A stretch of DNA of 17,580 nt from Clostridium sp. CAG:169 (GTDB lineage Bacteria > Bacillota > Clostridia > Oscillospirales > Ruminococcaceae). Each line of letters begins with the position of its first letter. Position 1 is the stretch's first letter. The stretch is taken from assembly GCA_000435195.1 (NCBI GenBank), contig FR880237.1:1-17580 (forward strand). The letters are read 5' to 3'. Positions 6,952 through 14,011 of this stretch are shown in pieces. The notes beneath the pieces are model-generated. The model searched no databases. It was not told where the DNA came from and worked only from the letters and a program-made list of their open reading frames with translations. The position numbers were made by a program, and so were the translations under genes.

Positions 6952-7761
6952 ATGAAATTAAAGGGTTTATTGGCACTGTTGTTGACCTTATCCATGACCC
7001 TGTTGACCGCCTGCGGAGCACAGACACAGCCGACGGAGGAAAAAACTGCCACATCGGATGTACAGACGGTGCGCGTCGGGGTCAGCGGAGATTTTTACCC
7101 CTTCTGCTACAAGGAAAACGACCAGCTCAAAGGATTTGAAATCGACCTGTGGGAGCAGCTGGCACAGATGAATAACTGGAAGCTGGAATATACGGTTGCA
7201 GATTTTTCGGGTCTGTTTGGGATGCTTGACACCGGCAAGATTGACACAGTGGCGCGGCAGACCTCCTCGGACAACCAGGCAAGAAGGGAAAAGTATCTGT
7301 TTTCGGATGTCTACCTCTACTCCACCTACAACCTGGTAGTAAAAGGCGACAGCAGCCTGCAATCGCTGGAGGACTTTAAGGGCAAAAAAATTGGCGTCGT
7401 GATGGGCGGCGACGGAGAACGAAATCTCAAACAGCTCAACGAGGAGCAGAATCTGGGCATCGAGATTGTCGGCTATGAAGGAACACCGGCGATGGACAGC
7501 GACATCGAGCTGGGAAGAATCGACGGACGGGTCGCACCGATGCTGCAAACCAAGAGAAACATCGAAGAAAAAGGACAGGATTTTAAGATTACAGATCATA
7601 TCGTTTATGTCGAGGCGGCTGCCTACCCCTTCCAGAAGGAGAACACCCAGCTGGCGCAGCAGGTCAACGAGAGCCTGCAACAGCTGCGGGAAAGCGGCAA
7701 GCTTCAGGAGCTTTCGGAGCAGTGGTTTGGCATGGATGCCACCGTTGACCCAAGAGGATAA
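6952..7761 (+). CDS. Amino acid ABC transporter substrate-binding lipoprotein (SBP family 3, possibly cystine)
   Basis: A 269-residue protein with a lipoprotein signal peptide ending in the lipobox L18-T19-A20-C21, so anchored outside the membrane. The mature part is a family 3 binding protein: VRVGVSGDFYPFCY (start of lobe 1), GFEIDLWEQLA (61-71), an Arg-containing DNQARREKYLFSDVY (107-121), then the KGKKIGVV-type lobe 2. The segment around IDTVARQTSSD resembles cystine-binding members (usually VANQVT), so cystine or another polar amino acid is plausible, but R replacing N there makes specificity uncertain. The ATG at 6952 is selected by GGAG 8 nt upstream and by the signal peptide starting there. 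It heads an operon with permease and ATPase. Confidence 0.92.
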   Translation: MKLKGLLALLLTLSMTLLTACGAQTQPTEEKTATSDVQTVRVGVSGDFYPFCYKENDQLKGFEIDLWEQLAQMNNWKLEYTVADFSGLFGMLDTGKIDTVARQTSSDNQARREKYLFSDVYLYSTYNLVVKGDSSLQSLEDFKGKKIGVVMGGDGERNLKQLNEEQNLGIEIVGYEGTPAMDSDIELGRIDGRVAPMLQTKRNIEEKGQDFKITDHIVYVEAAAYPFQKENTQLAQQVNESLQQLRESGKLQELSEQWFGMDATVDPRG

Positions 7762-7782
7762 TCGCAACAGGAAATCAAAACG

Positions 7783-7828
7783 GTCTGGTCCATTGCCGGT
7801 AAAATCCGGCGGGATCAGACTTTTCTTT
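7783..7828 (+). terminator. Terminator-like hairpin between binding-protein and permease genes
   Basis: Stem 7783-7791 pairs with 7812-7820 (one G-T wobble) and an inner stem 7795-7799 pairs with 7806-7810. TTTTCTTT follows. It lies inside an operon, where partial termination would give more binding protein than membrane components. No strong promoter is visible between it and the permease gene. Confidence 0.75.
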
Positions 7829-7903
7829 CCGTAGTCAATAATAACTTTGTGTAGAATCTAGATAATATATTCCGAATTGTGATGAAAAGAAGGGAGGAAG
7901 AGG

Positions 7904-8575
7904 ATGGAACAGCTGTTTGATTTTTCGTTTTTCTGGAATTTATTTCCCATCATGTTCCGCTATATTGATGTGACCCTCGGCATTTCTCTGGCATCGCTGG
8001 TGCTGGCGCTGCTGATTGCCTTTGTGATTGCTGCCGCCTACTATCTGAATGTGCCGGTGCTCAGGCAGATATGCGGCGGGTGGGTGTCGCTGTTTCGTGG
8101 GACGCCTCTGCTGGCACAGCTGTTCTGGATTTGCTATGGACTGCCGCAGCTGATTGTGCCGATGCGTCAGCTGAGCATCACCACCCTGATCGTTCTGGGT
8201 GTTTCCTTCAATGCTTCCTCCTATATGTCGGAGACGCTGCGCGGCGCGCTTTCTTCGGTCAGCAAAGGGCAGATGGAAGCCAGCCTTGCCTGCGGTATGA
8301 CCCGTTTTCAGGGCTTTGTCCACATCGTGCTGCCGCAGGCGGTGCGGGTAGCGGTGCCGGGACTGTCCAACAACTTTGTGGACATCATCAAGCAGTCGTC
8401 ACTGGCGTTCACGCTGGGTGTTACCGAAATCATGGCGGTGGCAAAGATGGAAGGCTCGACCAACCTGCGTTTTTTGGAATCCTTTACAGCGGTGATGATT
8501 GTCTACTGGCTGATTGTAACGGTCTTTAATTCCCTGCAAAAGCTGCTGGAACGTTGGCTTTCCAGGATGTATTGA
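7904..8575 (+). CDS. Amino acid ABC transporter permease (HisM/GlnP family)
   Basis: A 223-residue inner-membrane permease with about five hydrophobic spans. It has the RGTPLLAQL motif of the polar amino acid permease family (65-73) and the EAA loop EASLACGMTRFQGFVHIVLPQA region (125-146) that docks on the ATPase, with the conserved Gly at 131. It follows the binding-protein gene by 142 nt, with a terminator-like hairpin in between, and precedes the ATPase by 25 nt. The ATG has GGGAGG at a 6-nt spacing. Only one permease gene is present, so the channel is probably a homodimer. Confidence 0.93.
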   Translation: MEQLFDFSFFWNLFPIMFRYIDVTLGISLASLVLALLIAFVIAAAYYLNVPVLRQICGGWVSLFRGTPLLAQLFWICYGLPQLIVPMRQLSITTLIVLGVSFNASSYMSETLRGALSSVSKGQMEASLACGMTRFQGFVHIVLPQAVRVAVPGLSNNFVDIIKQSSLAFTLGVTEIMAVAKMEGSTNLRFLESFTAVMIVYWLIVTVFNSLQKLLERWLSRMY

Positions 8576-8600
8576 TGCAAAACAGAAGGGAGGAAGGAAA

Positions 8601-9356
8601 ATGACACAGGCGATGCTGGAGGTACGAGGACTCAAAAAGACCTTTGGAGAACATACAGTGCTCGATGGAGTGGATTTACAGGTGAATCAGGGGGAGGTTG
8701 TGGCAATCATCGGACCGTCCGGCACCGGAAAATCGACCCTGCTGCGCTGCATCAACCTGCTGGAGATGCCCGAAGAAGGCAGCATCCGCTTAGGCAAGGT
8801 CGAGGTGAGTGCGCCGAACATCTCGCGGCAGCAGCAGTACCAGCTGCGCGGGCAAAGCTCGATGGTTTTTCAGCAGTACAGTCTGTTTTCCAACAAGACC
8901 GCTTTGGAAAACATCATGGCGCCGCTGCTGCTGGTGCAGAAGATGGACAAGCCGCAGGCAGAAAAGAAGGCGCAGGATGTGCTGCGGATGGTGGGTCTGG
9001 CGGACAAGGCAAACGAATACCCCTCCCGTCTGTCCGGCGGGCAGCAGCAGCGCATCGGCATCGGCAGGGCAATGGTGACCGGTCCGAAGCTGGTGCTGCT
9101 GGATGAGCCGACCTCCTCGCTGGACCCGGAGCTGGTGGGCGGCGTGCTGGAGGTCATCCGCAAACTGGCAGCCCGCCATATGACCATGCTGCTGACCACC
9201 CATGAGATGGGCTTTGCCCGCTCGGTGGCAGACCGCGTCATCTTTCTGGCGGACGGCAAGGTGCAGGAGCAGGGGACACCGCAGCAGATTTTTGACCATC
9301 CGCAAAGCGGACGGCTGAAAAGCTTTTTGAATACCCACCGCAGAAGGGACGGATAA
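8601..9356 (+). CDS. Amino acid ABC transporter ATP-binding protein
   Basis: A 251-residue ABC ATPase with every catalytic motif: Walker A GPSGTGKST (38-46), Q-loop near Q91-Q92, signature LSGGQQQR (144-151), Walker B LVLLDEP (164-170), D-loop SSLD (172-175) and switch His201. Sequence style (LRCINLLE, RIGIGRAM) places it in the GlnQ/HisP polar amino acid subgroup. The ATG at 8601 has GGAGG 7 nt upstream; the next ATG (8613) lacks one at a fitting distance. It is the last gene of the importer operon and energises uptake via the upstream permease. Confidence 0.95.
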   Translation: MTQAMLEVRGLKKTFGEHTVLDGVDLQVNQGEVVAIIGPSGTGKSTLLRCINLLEMPEEGSIRLGKVEVSAPNISRQQQYQLRGQSSMVFQQYSLFSNKTALENIMAPLLLVQKMDKPQAEKKAQDVLRMVGLADKANEYPSRLSGGQQQRIGIGRAMVTGPKLVLLDEPTSSLDPELVGGVLEVIRKLAARHMTMLLTTHEMGFARSVADRVIFLADGKVQEQGTPQQIFDHPQSGRLKSFLNTHRRRDG

Positions 9357-9398
9357 AAAAGGAACCTGTATCCGAGTTTACTTTCATTATAAGATAGC

Positions 9399-9450
9399 CA
9401 AAATATAAGCACTCCCGTCGTTTTTTAGCTGCGGGAGTGCTTATATTTTG
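9399..9450. terminator. Long perfect inverted repeat acting as terminator of the ABC operon
   Basis: A perfect 19-bp inverted repeat (9399-9417 with 9432-9450) with a 14-nt loop. The upper stem is G+C-rich (GCACTCCCG) and the lower stem is A+T-rich, giving TTATATTTT after the G+C part. It works as a terminator in either direction by structure, though only + strand genes flank it. Confidence 0.8.
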
Positions 9451-9552
9451 GAAAGAAGGTGTATCTGGATAGGTATTGGTAAAAAAGCGTTCATAATATT
9501 TCATAAAATTAAACATAAAAATCGTACAGTATGCTTAAAAAGCAACTGCTTA

Positions 9553-9582
9553 TTGACATCCTTATGTGCATTGTGCTATGAT
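9553..9582 (+). promoter_or_regulatory. Promoter of the CD0519-type gene
   Basis: TTGACA (9553-9558), 18-nt spacer, TATGAT (9577-9582), giving a leader of about 65 nt. The A+T-rich stretch 9480-9540 just upstream could act as an UP element. Nothing else was seen in the 298-nt gap 9357-9654 apart from the inverted repeat. Confidence 0.75.
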
Positions 9583-9654
9583 TGCGAGTAGAAAAGCTGC
9601 CTGAGCTGCGGCTAAGATGCAGAATCAGAAGAATTGCAGGAGGGAATAAGAAGG

Positions 9655-10842
9655 ATGGATTCTCAGACACAGTTAAACGATCATCCCAATATTAAAAAGG
9701 TAGTCAGCCTGGAAAGCTTTGTTTTCATGGCGATTTTCCTGGCGGTATTTGGTTTGCTCGGTTCGAAAATGGGTATGATCAATATGCTCAACACCATGAT
9801 GCAGACAGCATACCAGCTGCTGCTGGACACCGTGTTCTATATCATGGCAATCGCGGTACTGGCAGGCGCATTGTCCGGTTTGTTCACTGAGTTTGGTATC
9901 GTTGCCATCATCAACAAGGTGCTTTCTCCGCTGATGAAGCCGGTGTACGACCTGCCCGGTGCGAGCGTAGTCGGTATTCTGGCGACCTATCTGTCGGATA
10001 ACCCGGCAATCCTGACACTGGCAGAGGACCAGGGCTTCCGCCGCTATTTTAAACGCTACCAGCTGCCGGCGCTGACCAACATCGGTACCGCTTTCGGTAT
10101 GGGTCTGATCATCACCTCGTTCATGGTGGGCATCGCTTCTCCTACAGGAGAAAGCTTTGTCGTTCCGGCGCTGATTGGTAACCTTGGCGCCATCATCGGC
10201 AGTATCATCAGCGTTCGTCTGATGCTGATGTTCACCGCCAAGGAGTACGGCAAAACAGAGATGTGCGAGGTAGAAGGTATCAACGCCATCATGTACACCG
10301 ACTATCGTATGGTCCGTCCGGGCAATACCGGAACCCGTTTTATGACCGCTATCCTCGATGGAGGCAAAACCGGCGTTGACATGGGTCTGGCAATCATCCC
10401 GGGTGTACTGATTATCTGTACATTGGTGATGATGTTTACCAACGGTCCGTCGGCTGACGGCACCTACACCGGCGCTGCCTACGAGGGTATTGCTCTGCTG
10501 CCGGCATTGGGCGACAAGATCGACTTTTTGCTCAAACCTTTGTTCGGTTTCACCAGCAACCAGGGTATCTCGGTTCCAATCACCTCTCTGGGTGCAGCGG
10601 GCGCAGCTATCGGTCTGGTGCCGAAACTGGTACAGGAAGGTGCAGCAGGTGGAAACGACATCGCAGTCTTTACTGCAATGTGTATGTGCTGGAGCGGTTA
10701 TCTGAGCACCCACGTTGCCATGATGGACAGTTTGGGTTACAGCAAGATGACCGGCAAAGCCATCATCAGCCACACCATCGGCGGTCTGTGCGCAGGCGTT
10801 GCCGCTCACTGGATCTATATGCTGATCTCTATGTTGGGTTAA
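9655..10842 (+). CDS. CD0519/CD1768 family membrane protein (nucleoside-recognition/Gate-domain-like)
   Basis: A 395-residue multispanning membrane protein with about 9-10 hydrophobic segments. Notable conserved-looking stretches are AGALSGLFTEFGIVAIINKVLSP (70-92), the polar TYLSDNPAILTLAEDQGFRRYFKRYQLPALTN region (111-142), ASPTGESFVVPALIGN (161-176), and WSGYLSTHVAMMDSLGY (346-362). The layout recalls the Gate/nucleoside-recognition superfamily, and the length matches an uncharacterised clostridial family known by the C. difficile loci CD0519 and CD1768. The substrate is unknown. The ATG at 9655 is preferred over an in-frame TTG at 9634, because the AGGAGGG (9638-9644) lies between them. 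It is a single-gene unit. Confidence 0.7.
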   Translation: MDSQTQLNDHPNIKKVVSLESFVFMAIFLAVFGLLGSKMGMINMLNTMMQTAYQLLLDTVFYIMAIAVLAGALSGLFTEFGIVAIINKVLSPLMKPVYDLPGASVVGILATYLSDNPAILTLAEDQGFRRYFKRYQLPALTNIGTAFGMGLIITSFMVGIASPTGESFVVPALIGNLGAIIGSIISVRLMLMFTAKEYGKTEMCEVEGINAIMYTDYRMVRPGNTGTRFMTAILDGGKTGVDMGLAIIPGVLIICTLVMMFTNGPSADGTYTGAAYEGIALLPALGDKIDFLLKPLFGFTSNQGISVPITSLGAAGAAIGLVPKLVQEGAAGGNDIAVFTAMCMCWSGYLSTHVAMMDSLGYSKMTGKAIISHTIGGLCAGVAAHWIYMLISMLG

Positions 10843-10900
10843 GCTTTGGTTTGAATGAGGCTGCGCTAAAATCGGAAAAATTTGACGAATTAAACCATAA

Positions 10901-10947
10901 GACCCTCCACAGCAGAACTGTATTCTGCTGTGGAGGGTCCTGTTTTT
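10901..10947 (+). terminator. Terminator after the CD0519-type gene, directly before the GNAT gene
   Basis: A perfect 16-bp stem (10901-10916 with 10924-10939), 7-nt loop, then CTGTTTTTC. The ribosome binding site of the next gene begins about 5 nt after the T run. Confidence 0.9.
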
Positions 10948-10964
10948 CTTATGGAGGGAAAGCG

Positions 10965-11390
10965 TTGCAGGGAAGAGAACTGACCGAGTGGGAGGAGTTG
11001 GCAGGCGGGTATGCGGTGTTCTGCCATTGCCTTTACCAGCCGACAAAGGAGAAATATTTCCAGAAGGCAGAAGGATGGTTGCAGGATGAGCGTATCAAGG
11101 TGTATGCTGCGATGGAAGAAAACAGTCTGCTGGGTATGATTGTCCTTTGCATACAGGGACAACAGGCGGAAATCGTTGGGATTTCCGTCTGCCCGCAGAG
11201 GCAGCATCAGGGAATCGGCAGCTGGTTGATTGAGCGGGCAATGCAAAAGTACAACCTGACATCCCTTACTGCACAGACCGATGGGGAGGCAGTCGGTTTT
11301 TACCGGAAGGTTGGATTTACGACCAAAGAAGAACGGGTGCAGTATGGAACGCAATCCGTTTTGCGTTACCGCTGCCTGCTGCACAAATAG
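10965..11390 (+). CDS. GNAT-family N-acetyltransferase
   Basis: A 141-residue GNAT acetyltransferase. The acetyl-CoA pyrophosphate loop is visible as ISVCPQRQHQGIGSWLIERA (motif Q-x-x-G-x-G) in the middle of the protein, followed by a strand with LTAQTD and the family FYRKVGF near the C-terminus. These enzymes move an acetyl group from acetyl-CoA to an amine; the acceptor is unknown. The frame is open far upstream, but that part overlaps the previous gene. A TTG start at 10965 with GGAGGG six nt before it is the only well-placed start. The gene lies just behind a strong terminator, and I see no promoter between, so expression may depend on read-through. Confidence 0.85.
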   Translation: MQGRELTEWEELAGGYAVFCHCLYQPTKEKYFQKAEGWLQDERIKVYAAMEENSLLGMIVLCIQGQQAEIVGISVCPQRQHQGIGSWLIERAMQKYNLTSLTAQTDGEAVGFYRKVGFTTKEERVQYGTQSVLRYRCLLHK

Positions 11391-11401
11391 GACACAACCT
11401 A

Positions 11402-11436
11402 AACGGGACAGGAGAATATTTCTCCTGTCCCGTTGT
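11402..11436. terminator. Bidirectional terminator between GNAT and degV genes
   Basis: A perfect 14-bp stem (11402-11415 with 11421-11434) with a 5-nt loop, followed by TGTTTTATT on the + strand. It fills nearly all of the 47-nt gap between two convergent stop codons. Confidence 0.85.
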
Positions 11437-11437
11437 T

Positions 11438-12295
11438 TTATTCCATCTTCAGCACACAGATACCCACCAGTCCGGGACCGGTGTGTACGCCCAAAGCCGG
11501 ACTGATTTGCCCGCGGACTTCGATGACTCCCTGCGGAATCCGTCGGCGGACCTCCTCTGCCAGTGCCTGCGCTTCTTCGGGTGCGCCGCCGTGCATAACA
11601 GCCAGCATCACCCTTGGACAGCCTTCGGCAAATTTTTGTGCCAGCTCCAGCACCTTGCGGATGGAGGGTGCGCGCCCGATGGTCTTGGCAATCGGGTAGT
11701 AGCAGCCCTCTTCGTTGCAGGAGATGATTGGTTTTAGGGCAATGGCGCCGCCGAGCATTGCTGCCAGCTTGCCGATTCTGCCGCCCTTTTGCAGATATTC
11801 CAGCGTTTTTAAACAGAAAAAGATTTTGCTGTTGCCAATCATCTGCTGTGCCTGCTGACACAGGGAGGCAAAATCCATCCCTTCCTCCAGCAGTTGGGCG
11901 CAGCGAATGGCAAGGATGCCGCTGCCGATGGAGATGTTTTTTGAGTCGATGACACAGCATTCCAGCCCTTCGTATTCGTCGCAGAGCAGCCGAAGCAGGT
12001 TGCAGGTTCCGCTTAAATTCCCGGAGATGCAGATTGCCAGCACCTTGCGGTAGCCCTCCTGATAGATTCTGTCCAAAACGGAGGTAATCAGCCCGCCGTC
12101 CGGCAGAGAGGTCTTGGGGACTTCTGTGGGCAGGCGGCGATAGACCTCACCGGCATCGATGGTCAGCCCATCCAGATACTCTGCCTCGTGAAAGAGAATC
12201 TTGAGCGGGATCATAAAAATATGGTAACGTTCCAGCAGCTCGGCAGGCACATCGCTGCCGGAGTCCACCAGAATAGCAACTTTTTCGTGGTTCAT
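11438..12295 (-). CDS. DegV family fatty-acid-binding protein
   Basis: A 285-residue cytoplasmic protein of normal DegV length. Motifs in order: DSGSD (11-15), KTSLP (61-65), ISGNLSGTC (90-98), LKTLEYLQKGGRIG (162-175) and HTGPGLVG (271-278). The DegV fold binds one fatty acid between two domains; the FakB members hand it to the kinase FakA, but no fakA is present here, so a FakB role is not shown. The ATG at 12295 has a modest AAAGGA site about 11 nt upstream. It is transcribed alone from a near-consensus promoter divergent from that of dpaL. Confidence 0.93.
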   Translation of the reverse strand: MNHEKVAILVDSGSDVPAELLERYHIFMIPLKILFHEAEYLDGLTIDAGEVYRRLPTEVPKTSLPDGGLITSVLDRIYQEGYRKVLAICISGNLSGTCNLLRLLCDEYEGLECCVIDSKNISIGSGILAIRCAQLLEEGMDFASLCQQAQQMIGNSKIFFCLKTLEYLQKGGRIGKLAAMLGGAIALKPIISCNEEGCYYPIAKTIGRAPSIRKVLELAQKFAEGCPRVMLAVMHGGAPEEAQALAEEVRRRIPQGVIEVRGQISPALGVHTGPGLVGICVLKME

Positions 12296-12356
12296 AAAAT
12301 CAGATTCCTTTCTGTAAATATAGTATAAAAAACTACATTTCGTGGTATCTGGTAAG

Positions 12357-12385
12357 ATTTTATATCCTTCCTACAAAAATGTCAA
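12357..12385 (-). promoter_or_regulatory. Promoter of degV
   Basis: Read on the minus strand: TTGACA (12385-12380), 17-nt spacer, TAAAAT (12362-12357). It gives a leader of about 55 nt. It faces away from the dpaL promoter at 12440-12468. Confidence 0.8.
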
Positions 12386-12439
12386 GAGCAAAGGCGGGAA
12401 AGCTTGGTGGAAAAAGTAAAAAAATCAGCGGTTCTGCCC

Positions 12440-12468
12440 TTGCAAAATGTGAAGGTCTAGGGTACAAT
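12440..12468 (+). promoter_or_regulatory. Promoter of dpaL
   Basis: TTGCAA (12440-12445), 17-nt spacer, TACAAT (12463-12468), giving a leader of about 63 nt before the ATG at 12538. Confidence 0.72.
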
Positions 12469-12537
12469 CATGGTAAACTCCCTGTTAAATTTGGAAGGAT
12501 GCGGGGAGAAATCAAAATCAGAAACGGAGAGAGAGCA

Positions 12538-13761
12538 ATGACCGAAGGATTTGAGATTGTACGCTATGACCACAAAGCAATGGGACAAACCGACCCGGAC
12601 ATCCGCTTTTTAAATCAGGAGATTGCCGACAAGGCGACCGCCTTTCACAGCAGCTTCCCGCAGTATCAGCCGACCCCGCTGCGCAGACAGAAGTGCCTTG
12701 CACAGCAGCTGGGCGTAGGGGAAATTTATGTCAAGGATGAGTCCTACCGCTTTGGGCTCAACGCCTTCAAGGTGCTGGGCGGTTCGTTTGCCATTGGACG
12801 CTACATCGCACAGCGCCTGGGCAGAGATATTTCGGAGCTGCCCTTTCAGGTGATGACCTCGCAGGAAATTCAAAAACAGCTGGGTCAGCTGACCTTTGTG
12901 ACAGCGACCGACGGCAACCATGGCAGAGGTGTTGCGTGGACTGCAAACCAGCTGGGACAGCGCTCGGTGGTCTATATGCCAAAAGGCTCGGCACAGGAAA
13001 GACTGGAAAACATCCGCAAGGAAAATTCCGATGCCTCCATTACCGACCTGCGCTATGATGATACCGTGCGCCTTGCCAAACAGCGCGCCGAGCAGCCGGA
13101 CTGTGTGCTGGTACAGGACACCTCCTGGGACGGCTACACCGAGGTGCCTTCTTGGATTTTGCAGGGCTACACCACCATGGCAAATGAGATTCGTGTCAGC
13201 TTGCAGGAGCGGGGATTGCAGCCACCGACCCACATCTTTTTGCAGGCAGGCGTAGGTTCGATGCCGGCATCGTTGGCAGGCTACTTCACCAACGTTTACA
13301 CTGAGAACAAGCCGGTCATCACGGTGGTTGAGCCAAACAAAGCCGACTGCCTGTTCCGCACCGCGAAAGCCGCCGATGGACAGATGCACTTTGTTACCGA
13401 GGAGATGAACACCATCATGGCAGGCCTTGCCTGCGGAGAGCCTTGCCCGATTGCATGGGAAGTGCTGCGCGGCTGTGCCGATTACTTCATCTCCTTCCCG
13501 GACTATGCAGCTGCCAAGGGAATGCGCATCCTGAGCAGCCCGGTGGGTGAGGATGAACGCATCATCTCCGGTGAATCCGGCGCCTCCGCCTTTGGATGCG
13601 TCAGCGAAATTCTGCTGAATCCATCGCTCAAAGCGCTGCGCGACCAGCTGGGTCTGGATGAAAACTCCCGTCTGCTGTTCATCAGCACCGAGGGCGCGAC
13701 CGACCGCGAAAATTATCGTGCAATCGTCTGGGACGGTAAGTTTGAAAGCTTTGGCAAATAG
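12538..13761 (+). CDS. dpaL: Diaminopropionate ammonia-lyase (PLP-dependent)
   Basis: A 407-residue fold-type II PLP enzyme. The Schiff-base lysine is K78 in RFGLNAFKVLGGS, the motif ATDGNHGRG (123-131) contacts PLP phosphate and includes an acidic residue (D125), and QDTSWDGYTEVP (193-204) supplies D194. These two aspartates correspond to those reported as important in E. coli YgeX. AGVGSMPASLAGY (227-239) is a glycine loop. The enzyme splits 2,3-diaminopropionate (both isomers in E. coli, also D-serine) to pyruvate and ammonia. The ATG at 12538 has GGAGAG 6 nt before it; the upstream extension of the frame has none. None of the other purine/carbamoyl genes found near ygeX in E. coli are adjacent, so it is a stand-alone unit. 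Confidence 0.95.
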   Translation: MTEGFEIVRYDHKAMGQTDPDIRFLNQEIADKATAFHSSFPQYQPTPLRRQKCLAQQLGVGEIYVKDESYRFGLNAFKVLGGSFAIGRYIAQRLGRDISELPFQVMTSQEIQKQLGQLTFVTATDGNHGRGVAWTANQLGQRSVVYMPKGSAQERLENIRKENSDASITDLRYDDTVRLAKQRAEQPDCVLVQDTSWDGYTEVPSWILQGYTTMANEIRVSLQERGLQPPTHIFLQAGVGSMPASLAGYFTNVYTENKPVITVVEPNKADCLFRTAKAADGQMHFVTEEMNTIMAGLACGEPCPIAWEVLRGCADYFISFPDYAAAKGMRILSSPVGEDERIISGESGASAFGCVSEILLNPSLKALRDQLGLDENSRLLFISTEGATDRENYRAIVWDGKFESFGK

Positions 13762-13790
13762 GCTTTTCTTTCCCCAAATAGGATGGACCA

Positions 13791-13829
13791 AAATCCTCCG
13801 CTGTACACCGGTATGGCGGGGGATTTTTT
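13791..13829 (+). terminator. Terminator of dpaL
   Basis: An 11-bp stem (13791-13801 with 13816-13826, one G-T wobble) with a 14-nt loop and six T residues. Confidence 0.82.
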
Positions 13830-13891
13830 GTCGGAAAAAGGAGTTTTATCAATGTTTACAATTTGTTTAACCGCATCCTCCAAATCTGTTA

Positions 13892-13897
13892 TATAAT
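13892..13897 (+). promoter_or_regulatory. Possible -10 element for the degenerate cyclophilin gene
   Basis: A perfect TATAAT at 13892-13897, but no good -35 at 16-18 nt. Nothing else was seen in the 182 nt between the dpaL terminator and the next gene. Confidence 0.45.
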
Positions 13898-14011
13898 GAA
13901 AAAGCAAAAGGTTGGGCAGTTGCTGTACAACCAAACACAAAACAGAAAATCCGCTATCGGAGCAGAAGCGGTTTATAAAAGAAAAAGTTGCAGTAAGGCG
14001 GTGAAAACAGG

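Noticed and set aside
10680..10964. Upstream part of the open frame containing the GNAT gene
   Set aside because: It overlaps the end of the CD0519-type gene and the terminator hairpin; GNAT similarity and the ribosome binding site support a start at 10965.
9673..11046. 457-codon minus-strand frame opposite the CD0519-type gene
   Set aside because: Antisense shadow rich in His, Gln and Asp, typical of the reverse of a hydrophobic membrane protein; no ribosome binding site or domain.
12610..13791. 393-codon minus-strand frame opposite dpaL
   Set aside because: Antisense to a clear PLP enzyme and overlaps its terminator; no family similarity.
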